Shown: positions 1 to 7,668 of the stretch, in pieces
How the letters are laid out: every line of letters begins with the position of its first letter
Position numbering within the stretch: the first letter of the stretch is position 1
DNA from: Candidatus Cloacimonadota bacterium
GTDB lineage: Bacteria; Hydrothermota; E44-bin80
Reading direction: 5' to 3'
Assembly: GCA_004376305.1 (NCBI GenBank)
Contig: SOKD01000226.1
Coordinates: forward strand, 1 to 15,561
DNA: 15,561 nucleotides
Notes under the pieces: model-generated
What the model was told of the DNA's origin: nothing
Database searches by the model: none
The model's input: the letters and a program-made list of their open reading frames with translations, nothing else
Made by a program: the position numbers and the translations under genes

Positions 1-390
1 AAATTGCTAAAAGCAAGAAAATATGATAAAATAAAGGTTTCTTCATGCGGTCTGCTTGCCGCCAAAGGAATGATGGCAACGGAAAATGCTGTTTTTGCCA
101 CAGCGGAGCGGGATTACGATATCAGAAGGCATCATTCGCGACCAATAGACAGAATGCTTGTAGAACAATCAGATTTGATTCTCTGCATGGAGGGTTTTCA
201 GAAAAGAGAAATTGAGAGAAAATTTCCGTTTGCTAAAGAGAAGGTGTTTCTTCTTCCGGAGTATTCCGGGGGGCATGGTGATATTAAGGATCCAATTGGA
301 GGAGATTTGAACCTGTATCGTACTGTAACGGGTGAGATTGAGCATTATGCCAGAAAGTTGGTTCTGGAGCTCGAAAAAAGGATGAAATAG
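1..390 (+). CDS. Low-molecular-weight protein-tyrosine phosphatase family protein, 5' partial
   Basis: The reading frame is open at the left edge (first codon aaa at base 1), so the N-terminus lies outside the window, including the catalytic CX5R(S/T) phosphate loop. The 129 visible residues match the rest of the fold. There is an SCG turn near the start and an RHHSRP segment (the family's 'H-R-S' helix start). A DLILCM strand follows, then a DPIGG motif whose Asp (codon at 289-291) is the expected general acid. The spacing and the tail after DPIGG also resemble YwlE-type protein-arginine phosphatases, so the substrate could be phosphotyrosine or phosphoarginine. The phosphate-loop residue that would help decide is not visible. 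The protein should be cytoplasmic. The next gene begins 4 bases after the stop, so co-transcription is likely. The family call is firm; the substrate is open. Confidence 0.88.
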   Translation, partial: KLLKARKYDKIKVSSCGLLAAKGMMATENAVFATAERDYDIRRHHSRPIDRMLVEQSDLILCMEGFQKREIERKFPFAKEKVFLLPEYSGGHGDIKDPIGGDLNLYRTVTGEIEHYARKLVLELEKRMK

Positions 391-394
391 GAAT

Positions 395-2092
395 ATGAAA
401 AAGACCTTCTTTCTTACCTGGTTTTTGTTTTTGCTTGTTTTTGTCAGTAGCTCAGCCGGAAAGAGAATGGCGATAGATAATCAAGGAATTCAGAGGGAAC
501 GGGAAGGCAAGATAGAAGAAGCAATTTCTGAATACATCCTGCACATAGAGAAGCATCCAGAAGATGCATCAATTGCAATGAGATTGATGAATCTGCTGTT
601 CAGAGAGAAACGGTACAGGGATATTATTCTGACATACGATGCAATGAGCCCATATCTTAAAAAAAGAATTGAGATTGCTGGAATACTGGGAAAGGCATAC
701 GGGCAACTTGGTCAGAAAAGCGATTGTATTGATACGTTTGGAGCAATAATAAGGCGCGAGAATGGTTCATACAACAGCTATTCAACGGTCGGGAATTTTT
801 TTCTATCAATGGGACTTATTGCGGAGGCAAAGAAGACATTCCTTGAGGGAAGAAAATTATGGGGTGATTACAAATTTTCGCGGGATCTGTACTACTGTTA
901 TTTGCGCGAGAACGATTATGTGCATGCGCTTAGCGAAGTTCTGAATCATTATAGAAATAAGCCAGAATCCAGGAATTGGGCCAAGCAGCAGATACAAAAT
1001 CTCATTAAAAGGGATGAATCAATTCTTCAAAGCCTTGAGGAATATGCAGAAGAAAATAAAATATTCTATGATATTGCAGGAGATGTAATTATTGCCACGG
1101 GAGATATATCCAGAGCAAAAAAGTTTCTTCTTCACGCTCGTGATGCATCTTCTCTTTTCAAGTTTGCCGCTATCTGCCTACAGGAAGGTTGTTATCAAGA
1201 AGCAGAAGAGGCGTTACTGCAGATTCTTAAGCAGCAAATTAACAAAAGAGAGAAGGAAAGAGCGAACTATCTTCTGTCTTCAGCATACATTCATCTGTTG
1301 AAGTATGATGAAGCACTGGAAGCACTTGAATCCGTGTTGAGCACAGGATATGCCTTGAAAGATTCAGCACTCATTGAAAAGGCAAAAATTTTAGTGTATC
1401 ATAAAAAAGAATACACCGATGCGGTACGAACTATTGAGCCACTTCTTAACCGAAAGGGCGGTGTACACAGGGATGTACTCCTCAAAATCACTGTTGATAG
1501 TTACATAAAATCTGGCGAACTTAAACAGGCAGAAGCCCTGGCGGGAAAAAGTTCTACCGCTCTATCCTTTTATCTGAGAGGTGAAATACTGTTCCTCAAA
1601 TCCCGGTATACAGAATCCAACGCTGCATTCATGACAGCTGTTGCACGTGGACTTGATAAGGACTTTGCGAATAATGCGCTGGAGAGAATCATGATTATGG
1701 AATCTTTGAAAGGTAAACCTGAACTGCTGAATATCGTGAAGGATGTGGAGATGTTTGTCTGGAAAGAGCAGTACGATAGCGCACTTGTACTTGTTAACAA
1801 GGGTTTTGATGTGTTTAAGGAAAGGGATGAGCGAACAATGTTACTCTTTGTAAAGGGCAGGGTATATGTAATTATGGGTGAATTCATTAATGCAATCTCT
1901 TCCTTCAGAGGTGTATTGGAAGAGAGTGAGGATAGTCCTCTTTCACCGAAGGCACTTTTTATTGCTGCTCTCCTGTACAAAGAGGAGATGAACAATGTTA
2001 CCATGGCAGAGGATCTTCTCAGGAAAATTATTTTTGATTATCCGGAATCTGTGGAGGCTGAACTGTCGAGAGGAGTTCTGGAAAATATGTAA
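395..2092 (+). CDS. Exported tetratricopeptide-repeat protein
   Basis: This is a 565-residue protein. An N-terminal signal peptide (Lys-Lys, then a hydrophobic core to about residue 18, then SSSAG) implies export. There is no lipobox Cys, so a periplasmic or envelope-attached location is likely. From about residue 30 to the end it is a chain of degenerate helix-turn-helix repeats of TPR type. One is GKIEEAISEYILHIEKHPED near residue 38. A final YbgF-like repeat near residues 480-560 contains AEDLLRKIIFDYPES. TPR arrays bind proteins, and no enzymatic motif is visible. The ATG lies 4 bases after the phosphatase stop with only a weak AGGA site, which suggests translational coupling. It could be a scaffold for envelope assembly or for the outer-membrane protein encoded two genes downstream. 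That link is inference, and the partner cannot be read from the sequence. Confidence 0.85.
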   Translation: MKKTFFLTWFLFLLVFVSSSAGKRMAIDNQGIQREREGKIEEAISEYILHIEKHPEDASIAMRLMNLLFREKRYRDIILTYDAMSPYLKKRIEIAGILGKAYGQLGQKSDCIDTFGAIIRRENGSYNSYSTVGNFFLSMGLIAEAKKTFLEGRKLWGDYKFSRDLYYCYLRENDYVHALSEVLNHYRNKPESRNWAKQQIQNLIKRDESILQSLEEYAEENKIFYDIAGDVIIATGDISRAKKFLLHARDASSLFKFAAICLQEGCYQEAEEALLQILKQQINKREKERANYLLSSAYIHLLKYDEALEALESVLSTGYALKDSALIEKAKILVYHKKEYTDAVRTIEPLLNRKGGVHRDVLLKITVDSYIKSGELKQAEALAGKSSTALSFYLRGEILFLKSRYTESNAAFMTAVARGLDKDFANNALERIMIMESLKGKPELLNIVKDVEMFVWKEQYDSALVLVNKGFDVFKERDERTMLLFVKGRVYVIMGEFINAISSFRGVLEESEDSPLSPKALFIAALLYKEEMNNVTMAEDLLRKIIFDYPESVEAELSRGVLENM

Positions 2093-2134
2093 ATTGCGTA
2101 ATGAGGTAATTGTTTTTCAGAAGAACGAAACTCT

Positions 2135-2143
2135 GGAAGGGGG
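2135..2143 (+). promoter_or_regulatory. Ribosome binding site fixing the cyclase start
   Basis: The purine run GGAAGGGGG ends four bases before the GTG at 2148. It selects that codon over the upstream in-frame ATG at 1995. The earlier start would overlap the TPR gene by 98 bases and add 51 residues unlike any cyclase. Confidence 0.7.
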
Positions 2144-2147
2144 ATTT

Positions 2148-4934
2148 GTGGCGAGGAAAGCAGGGAAACGTAAGATGAAAAATGTGTCCGTAAGACAAAG
2201 GGAGAAGGTGAAAAAAGTGGCAGAGGAAAAGGAGAGGAGATCGTCAGCGATAACAAGTTTCCTTCCTCGTAAAATCGTGCAGATAAAAACACGTGATAAG
2301 GTGCTGCCGTTTGAATTTCTCCCCGCAACACTTTTCTACGGAGACATTTCAGGATTTACCGCGATGAGTGAAAAGCTCTCGAAACTCGGAAAAGAAGGTT
2401 CAGAAGAAGTTACGAAGATTATAAATCACTTTTTTGGTCCACTGATTAAGATTGTTCTCGCCTGGGGTGGCGACATATACCGATTTGGTGGGGATGCCAT
2501 CTTTGCGGTATTTACCGATAATGGATGGAGTGCTGGGAAGGAAATACGGGCATTGGAAGCCGCAAAGCGCACTATTGATTTTGTTAAGAAGCATAAGAGT
2601 GTGGAAACGAAAAAAGGACGTTTTCATATAAGAATGCACTGTGCGCTTGCAGCGGGAAAAGTCTATTTCAAGGATTTCGGACAGGATTTCTTCATCGGCG
2701 GGAAACTTGCAAACGAACTGGTTCAGATTGTTGAAAAAGCGAAACCGGGAGAGATTGTAGCAAATGGTGAAGTCCAGAAAGCAGCACCAGGAGCGTTCAG
2801 GAAGGCGGAAAAGGGAATCTGGAAATGGAACAAGAAGAAGACAAAACGACTCAATCCTGAAGCCAAAAGGGATATTATGGACCTGATAAAGAAAACGCGC
2901 GGCGGCATCAACTCCATAACACCTTACCTGGAAGAGTGGATTCAGGAGAGAATCAATTTGCGGCCCACCTTCGACCCGAAGGATGGTGGTCACCGAAAGG
3001 TCACCTGTGTTTTTCTCTATTTTGGGGGGATTCGGTATGAGAAGGAACCGAAGAAAGGAACGGTTCTGCTTGCAGGCTTCTATCATGTCCTCAAAAAAAC
3101 AGTAGAGAAGTATGGCGGATACTTGAATAAACTCGATGTTACATCCGGGGGTGATCGCGCACTCATTGTATTCGGATTTCCTATTGCTCTGGAAGACGAT
3201 GAAAGGAGAGCTACAATTTTTGCCTATGATCTTTTAAATAATGCGTTCGTTAAATCAAAAGGTATACATGTGCGTTTCGGGATAAACAGTGGATTTGTGT
3301 TTGCCGGTCCTGTTGGTTCTGATTTGAGGAGGGAGTATACCGTTATGGGTGATGCCGTCAATCTTGCTGCTCGAATTGCTTCATCGGTAAAGAAGGATGA
3401 GATACTGGTAAGCGAATCCGTTTTTAACAAAGTATTCGGATACTTCGATTATCAAGCTATTACCCCAAAGGAAGTTAAAGGAAAAAAGGAAAAAGTCCGG
3501 CTTTTCAAGATTCTTGAAAAGAAGATGGTGGAGAGATCACTTCTCTCGAAATGGCTCTCCGAAAGTGAGAAGATCGTTGGCAGGGGCAAAGAGTTGAAAA
3601 GATTCAAGGAACTGGTGAACAAGGCAAAGAAAGCTAAGGGATGCATTTTTGCGATTTCAGGCGAAGCCGGGATAGGGAAATCAAGGCTGACACAGGAACT
3701 CATTAAGGAACTGAGGAAATCAAAGTTTGCTATATTTGAAGGTGATTGCATATCGTACGGAAGTGCATTCTCCTACCACCCGTGGGTAAGTATTCTTACC
3801 GATTTCTTTGGAATTCATCCTGAGGATTCGATGAAGGAACGGAAAAAGAAGATAAAGAAATCAATGGTTAAAGTTGACCGCAAACTTTCTGAATGGTTGC
3901 CCATAATTGGAGAGGTTATGGGTGTTTCATTTCCAGAAACACCTCTTACAAAGTTCCTGGATGCAAAGATAAAAAAACAGAGGGTTTTTGATATCACTTT
4001 TGATCTCATGAAACATGCTGCAAAAAAGAGGCCGATCAGCATTATTATCGAAGACCTTCACTGGTCAGATGCAGTCTCCATGGAGCTTGTTAATTATATT
4101 GGCAGGAATATTAAAAATAAACCTTTTCTTCTCGTGCTTGTTTTCAGGCCGATTAAAAGAAAAGAAGAATTTATGGAGAAGAAGTACGCAACCCTGATTA
4201 CGCTCAAGGAATTATCTGAGAACGATAGTCTGATGCTTGTCAAGAATCTTCTCAGTATCAAAAACATACCCTCTGCATTCAGAAAGCTTTTAATCGAGAA
4301 ATCACAAGGGAATCCGTTTTACATTGAGGAGCTGGTGAAATCACTTATTGAGCAGGGCTATGTTGTTGAAGAACGGGAAAAATGGAAATTCACCGGTGAT
4401 ATCCGAAAACTTCAGCTTCCCGACTCGGTTGAGGCAGTAATTTTGAGTAGAATTGACAGGCTTGACATTCAGGAACGAGATGTTCTTCAGGTTGCATCAG
4501 TAGTTGGAAGAGAATTTGATGAATTCCTTATCAGGGGGATCTATCCAGGACTTAAATTCCTAACAAAATCACTGAGAAATTTGCAGCATCTCGATCTCAT
4601 TAAACGGGAAAAAGGAAAGAAACAGATTCACTACTTCTTCAAACATATTCTTACCCGTGAAGTTGCATATGAGTCGCTTTCCTATGCGAGGAGAAGGGAT
4701 CTCCACCAGAAGACCGGGACATTTATTGAAGAGAAGTTGAAGGATCGAAGAGAGGAATTCCTGGGGCTTCTTTCTTACCATTTCCATGAAGGAAAAGATT
4801 TTGATAAGTCACTGCTCTATTCCGTTGAAGCGGGGGAAAAGGCAAAAAGGGTATACGCAAACGAGGAGGCAATTGAGTTTTTTACCCGCGCAATTGAATC
4901 GTACGAAAACTTGGAAAAACTCGATGGAAAATAA
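2148..4934 (+). CDS. Soluble-adenylyl-cyclase-like protein: two class III cyclase domains plus AAA ATPase
   Basis: This 928-residue cytoplasmic protein is predicted to convert ATP to cAMP. The GTG start follows a strong ribosome site. Residues 1-31 are very Lys/Arg-rich. C1 (about 55-215) has GDISGFTAMSEKL and GGDAIFAVF, giving metal aspartates D66 and D116. C2 (about 280-455) lacks the first Asp (FLYFGGI there). It keeps K328 and T398, the Lys/Thr pair expected for adenine recognition, and N405/R409 in VNLAARI, the transition-state pair. The halves are therefore complementary, as in mammalian soluble adenylyl cyclase. An AAA/STAND-type ATPase follows, with Walker A GEAGIGKS (505-512), Walker B IIIEDLHWSD (632-641) and the typical NPFYIEELVKSL near 722. 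A winged-helix-like stretch comes next, then one or two TPR helices ending at the stop. Relatives usually carry a longer TPR tail. By remembered alignment, the C1 arginine that binds bicarbonate in human sAC is not conserved here (Leu), so bicarbonate control is doubtful. The domain calls are secure; activity is inferred. Confidence 0.93.
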   Translation: MARKAGKRKMKNVSVRQREKVKKVAEEKERRSSAITSFLPRKIVQIKTRDKVLPFEFLPATLFYGDISGFTAMSEKLSKLGKEGSEEVTKIINHFFGPLIKIVLAWGGDIYRFGGDAIFAVFTDNGWSAGKEIRALEAAKRTIDFVKKHKSVETKKGRFHIRMHCALAAGKVYFKDFGQDFFIGGKLANELVQIVEKAKPGEIVANGEVQKAAPGAFRKAEKGIWKWNKKKTKRLNPEAKRDIMDLIKKTRGGINSITPYLEEWIQERINLRPTFDPKDGGHRKVTCVFLYFGGIRYEKEPKKGTVLLAGFYHVLKKTVEKYGGYLNKLDVTSGGDRALIVFGFPIALEDDERRATIFAYDLLNNAFVKSKGIHVRFGINSGFVFAGPVGSDLRREYTVMGDAVNLAARIASSVKKDEILVSESVFNKVFGYFDYQAITPKEVKGKKEKVRLFKILEKKMVERSLLSKWLSESEKIVGRGKELKRFKELVNKAKKAKGCIFAISGEAGIGKSRLTQELIKELRKSKFAIFEGDCISYGSAFSYHPWVSILTDFFGIHPEDSMKERKKKIKKSMVKVDRKLSEWLPIIGEVMGVSFPETPLTKFLDAKIKKQRVFDITFDLMKHAAKKRPISIIIEDLHWSDAVSMELVNYIGRNIKNKPFLLVLVFRPIKRKEEFMEKKYATLITLKELSENDSLMLVKNLLSIKNIPSAFRKLLIEKSQGNPFYIEELVKSLIEQGYVVEEREKWKFTGDIRKLQLPDSVEAVILSRIDRLDIQERDVLQVASVVGREFDEFLIRGIYPGLKFLTKSLRNLQHLDLIKREKGKKQIHYFFKHILTREVAYESLSYARRRDLHQKTGTFIEEKLKDRREEFLGLLSYHFHEGKDFDKSLLYSVEAGEKAKRVYANEEAIEFFTRAIESYENLEKLDGK

Positions 4935-5008
4935 CGCACTGAACTTGCGTGTGCATTATGGTGGGAATTTCAAAGGAAAGTGGTTCTGCGGGATTGACCA
5001 AAAAAAGC

Positions 5009-5037
5009 TTGACATTTGGTTCAATATTGCTTATTTT
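5009..5037 (+). promoter_or_regulatory. Probable sigma70-type promoter for the PorV-family gene
   Basis: A perfect -35 TTGACA (5009-5014) is followed by a 17-base spacer and TATTTT (5032-5037, 4 of 6 matches to TATAAT). It sits in the 126-base gap after the cyclase stop and just before the ribosome site at 5051. Transcription would begin near 5044, giving a very short leader. The position, spacing and -35 are good; the -10 is only fair. Confidence 0.55.
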
Positions 5038-5050
5038 ATGTAAATACTGT

Positions 5051-5056
5051 AGGAGG
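5051..5056 (+). promoter_or_regulatory. Ribosome binding site deciding a TTG start
   Basis: AGGAGG lies 4 bases before TTG at 5061. The next gene uses the same spacing from AGGAGG to its GTG. This picks TTG over the upstream in-frame ATG at 5016. The upstream start would put 15 extra residues before a clean signal peptide and would lie upstream of the predicted transcription start. Confidence 0.75.
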
Positions 5057-5060
5057 AAAC

Positions 5061-6002
5061 TTGAAAAGATACATAATTTTTGTTTCTTGTATACTTTTAT
5101 TACTTTCTTTTTCTCTATCAGCGCAATGGACAGGGAACATTAACGATTACTTCAATAAAACTGCGCCCTCCGTTGGAATGAGTTTTCTCAAAATCGGCAT
5201 GGGTGCACGGGCAATTTCTCTTGCTGGAACGTATTCATCAATTGTCAGGGATCCAACAGCCGTGTACTGGAATCCTGCGGGGGTAATTTATTCTGAAGGA
5301 ATAGATGTGAATTTCAGTCATTTATCGCTTATGGCAGACATACACTACGAGTTTGTTGCTCTATCGACCGGAGATACGAGGCAGGGCGTCGGTTTGGGCA
5401 TGGGAGGGGTCTTTTATGGCGGCATGGAACTTCGAGGTGACACACCATCCGAAGAGCCAATCGGTACGTTTTCTGCTTACAGTTTCCTTATAAAACTTGC
5501 CTATGCGCGGCGGTTGGGAAGTGATTTTGTGCTCGGTGGTTCAATAGGTGGGGTTCTTGAAAGAATTTACATCTATTCTACCCATACGTATACTCTGGAT
5601 GTTGGGTTGCTTTACTATCTTCCTGTTTTTAAACCGCTCGTTTTTTCGCTTAATGTGATCAACCTGGGACCGAAGGTAGTTTACATAGATGATTCTTTCC
5701 GACTTCCGTTAACCGGAAAGATTGGTGGTTCATATATGATGCAGAAAGGGAAAGCCACGGTGACGCTTGCAACAGATGTATCAAAGTCGATCGACTCACC
5801 CCTCTCAAGTGGTTTTGGAATTGAAACAGGATATTCATTTCTCAAGGTCAGGTTAGGATATCGTTATAATGAGAAGAATATCCAGCGATGGTCTACTGGT
5901 TTTGGAGTACAATATAAATTCCTTTCTATCGATTATTCTCTTTCCCCGTATCTCATGAATATGGGGAGAAAGCATTGCATTTCACTCAATTTTGATAGGT
6001 AA
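5061..6002 (+). CDS. PorV/PorQ-family outer-membrane beta-barrel protein
   Basis: This is a 313-residue protein with a TTG start behind AGGAGG. Its signal peptide is Lys-Arg, then a hydrophobic core, with likely cleavage after the SLSA at residues 18-21. The mature N-terminus carries the family hallmark, a GMGARAISLAGTY segment near residue 47 followed by DPTAVYWNPAG near 64-74. The rest is alternating hydrophobic and polar strands with Gly/Tyr-rich turns, as expected of a FadL-like barrel, and the chain ends in a strand (ISLNFDR). In Bacteroidota, PorV and PorQ serve the type IX secretion system, but the wider family is common in phyla without proven type IX secretion. Without other Por genes here I do not assign that role. 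It appears to have its own promoter and is followed 28 bases later by accA. Confidence 0.85.
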   Translation: MKRYIIFVSCILLLLSFSLSAQWTGNINDYFNKTAPSVGMSFLKIGMGARAISLAGTYSSIVRDPTAVYWNPAGVIYSEGIDVNFSHLSLMADIHYEFVALSTGDTRQGVGLGMGGVFYGGMELRGDTPSEEPIGTFSAYSFLIKLAYARRLGSDFVLGGSIGGVLERIYIYSTHTYTLDVGLLYYLPVFKPLVFSLNVINLGPKVVYIDDSFRLPLTGKIGGSYMMQKGKATVTLATDVSKSIDSPLSSGFGIETGYSFLKVRLGYRYNEKNIQRWSTGFGVQYKFLSIDYSLSPYLMNMGRKHCISLNFDR

Positions 6003-6030
6003 TGCAGGAAGAAGCATTCAAGGAGGATAG

Positions 6031-6990
6031 GTGCTCTGTTTTGTCCTTGATTTTGAGAGACCAATTGTAGAACTCGAAAAGAAGATTGATGAACTGAGGA
6101 TGCTTGCAGATGTGGAGCATTTCGAGGTCAAAGATGAGATAAAACGTTTGAGCAGGAAAGCAGATCACCTGAGAAAAAATATCTATTCGCGATTGACACG
6201 ATGGCAGAGGGTGCAACTTGCCCGGCATCCGGATAGACCACATACACTTGATTTTATCAAGTATCTGTTTACTGATTTTGTGGAGCTTCACGGCGATCGG
6301 CTTTTTCGTGATGATCCATCAATCATTGCGGGAATAGGGAAATTCCGTAATCGTTCCGTTATCGTTGTGGGTCAGGAGAAGGGAAGAACGACAAAAGAGA
6401 AGATCAAAAGAAATTTCGGATGTCCGCACCCTGAAGGTTACCGTAAGGCTCTAAGGATCATGAAGATGGGAGCCAGGTTTGGAATTCCCATCATAACCCT
6501 CGTGGATACGCAGGGTGCATACCCGGGTATTGGAGCAGAAGAGAGGGGACAGGCAGAGGCGATTGCGAGAAACATCAAAGAAATTGCTCTGTTACCGGTA
6601 CCCATTCTTACCATTATTATTGGGGAAGGTGGCAGTGGGGGAGCACTGGCGATTGCAATTGCAGATAGAATACTTATCATGGAGAATGCGTTTTATTCCG
6701 TTATTTCACCGGAAGGATGTGCTTCAATATTGTGGAGGGATGCAACAAAGTCTCCGCAGGCTGCCGAGGCGCTCAAGTTGACAGCAAAGGACCTTTATGA
6801 GTTTAAGGTTATTGATGCTATTATTCCTGAGCCTCCGGGTGGGGCACACCGGGACCCAGAAGGTGCTGCTGCGCTTGTTGCTGATGCAATCGATACGTTT
6901 CTCAGGGAAACAGAACAGATTGAAGCTAAAATGCTCATCCGCAAGCGGCACGAAAAATTCTTTACTATGGGTATGCTGAATGAAAATTGA
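6031..6990 (+). CDS. accA: Acetyl-CoA carboxylase carboxyltransferase, alpha subunit
   Basis: AccA is half of the carboxyltransferase that moves CO2 from biotin (on the AccB carrier protein) to acetyl-CoA to make malonyl-CoA, the first committed step of fatty acid synthesis. The 319-residue protein is full length for bacterial AccA. It starts at GTG 6031 behind AGGAGG (6021-6026), and its N-terminus (FVLDFERPIVELEKKIDELR, about 4-23) is typical. Crotonase-fold landmarks are clear: KGRTTKEKIKRNFGCPHPEG (about 117-136), VDTQGAYPGIGAEERGQ (about 158-174), and the glycine-rich oxyanion segment GEGGSGGALAIAIAD (about 198-212) followed by YSVISPEGCASILWRD. Its partner AccD and the biotin subunits are not in this window, so the complex must be completed elsewhere. 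The flanking genes are not fatty-acid genes. Identification is very secure. Confidence 0.97.
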   Translation: MLCFVLDFERPIVELEKKIDELRMLADVEHFEVKDEIKRLSRKADHLRKNIYSRLTRWQRVQLARHPDRPHTLDFIKYLFTDFVELHGDRLFRDDPSIIAGIGKFRNRSVIVVGQEKGRTTKEKIKRNFGCPHPEGYRKALRIMKMGARFGIPIITLVDTQGAYPGIGAEERGQAEAIARNIKEIALLPVPILTIIIGEGGSGGALAIAIADRILIMENAFYSVISPEGCASILWRDATKSPQAAEALKLTAKDLYEFKVIDAIIPEPPGGAHRDPEGAAALVADAIDTFLRETEQIEAKMLIRKRHEKFFTMGMLNEN

Positions 6991-7026
6991 GTTTTACCTT
7001 GTAAGATGTAAGAAAAGGAGGTAGTG

Positions 7027-7653
7027 TTGGCTCTACAAGGGAACTTGGAGGATTTTGATTTGACAGATGTTTTACAGTTAATCCATCTCGGTAAGAAGAA
7101 CGGTGCTCTTGAGATTGAAACGGAAGGTGATAGAGGAGAATTATACTTTGAAAACGGGAAAGTGATTTATGCAAGAACAAAGGATATAATAGGTGAAGAG
7201 TCAACACATCATATACTGAAATGGTCAAAAGGGAAGTTTATATTTTCTCCGGAAAAACGGGCACCTGAGAAGATAATGGAAGTTCCCATACAAAATCTCA
7301 TTTTGGACGCTGCAAAGCAAATTGATGAATGGAAAAGGCTGGAAAGGCTCATCCCATCGGTTAATCTGATCGTTGATTTTGTTGAAGATCCTGATGTAAG
7401 TTCAGAAGAGATTAATTTGTCGCCAGATGAATGGAAGATACTCTCACTTATTACAGGAGAAAAATCCATTCGGGAGATCGCACAGCTTGCAAAGATGACA
7501 GAATTCAATACAGCGAAGATTTTTTACGGTCTTGTTTCATCTGGACTCATAAAACTTAAAGAACCACCAAAGAAAGTTGAAAAGAAGGAAGAATCCAAAA
7601 AAACAGTGAAACCAATAATAAAGAAAAAAAGGGGATTTTTCAGACGTAGTTAG
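7027..7653 (+). CDS. DUF4388 protein with C-terminal winged-helix-like segment
   Basis: This is a cytoplasmic protein of about 208 residues. AGGAGG at 7016-7021 is 5 bases from TTG 7027 but only 2 from GTG 7024; the neighbouring genes use 4, so 7027 is preferred (the difference is one residue). Residues 1 to about 107 match the DUF4388/PATAN-like pattern. It opens with ALQGNLEDFDLTDVLQLIHL, continues with KKNGALEIE and GELYFENGKVIYA, then a segment ending KGKFIFSP. Residues about 132-177 look like a small winged helix (SPDEWKILSLI, SIREIAQLAKM, KIFYGLVSSGLIKL). The last 30 residues are a Lys/Arg-rich tail ending FFRRS. DUF4388 proteins are often linked to two-component or gliding-type signalling, but their biochemical role is unsettled. 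It begins 36 bases after accA, probably on the same transcript. Confidence 0.8.
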   Translation: MALQGNLEDFDLTDVLQLIHLGKKNGALEIETEGDRGELYFENGKVIYARTKDIIGEESTHHILKWSKGKFIFSPEKRAPEKIMEVPIQNLILDAAKQIDEWKRLERLIPSVNLIVDFVEDPDVSSEEINLSPDEWKILSLITGEKSIREIAQLAKMTEFNTAKIFYGLVSSGLIKLKEPPKKVEKKEESKKTVKPIIKKKRGFFRRS

Positions 7654-7668
7654 AAAGCTATCTACCGT
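7644..7668. other. Imperfect hairpin spanning both convergent stop codons
   Basis: The sequence can fold as ACGTAG, one mismatched T, TAG, loop AAAG, CTA, mismatched T, then CTACCGT with one bulged C. The DUF4388 stop (7651-7653) and the lipoprotein stop (7662-7664, minus strand) both lie inside. Neither side has a following T run, so it is not a standard intrinsic terminator. It could protect 3' ends or simply be chance. Confidence 0.3.

Noticed and set aside
1995..2147. Upstream ATG extension of the cyclase frame
   Set aside because: It lies on the TPR gene's 3' end in another frame, has no ribosome site, and encodes nothing cyclase-like; GTG 2148 has a strong site.
2400..3086. 228-codon minus-strand open frame inside the cyclase gene
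   Set aside because: It is antisense to conserved cyclase motifs, its composition is not protein-like, and it has no ribosome site; it is a frame shadow.
4930..4950. Terminator after the cyclase gene
   Set aside because: ACGCA/TGCGT can pair with a 7-base loop, but the stem is weak and no T run follows.
5016..5060. ATG start for the PorV-family gene at 5016
   Set aside because: It would overlap the -35 to -10 spacer and put 15 residues ahead of a complete signal peptide; AGGAGG fits TTG 5061.
5061..6002. Evidence for a type IX secretion system
   Set aside because: Only one PorV-family protein is present; no other Por/Gld component or C-terminal sorting domain is in the window.
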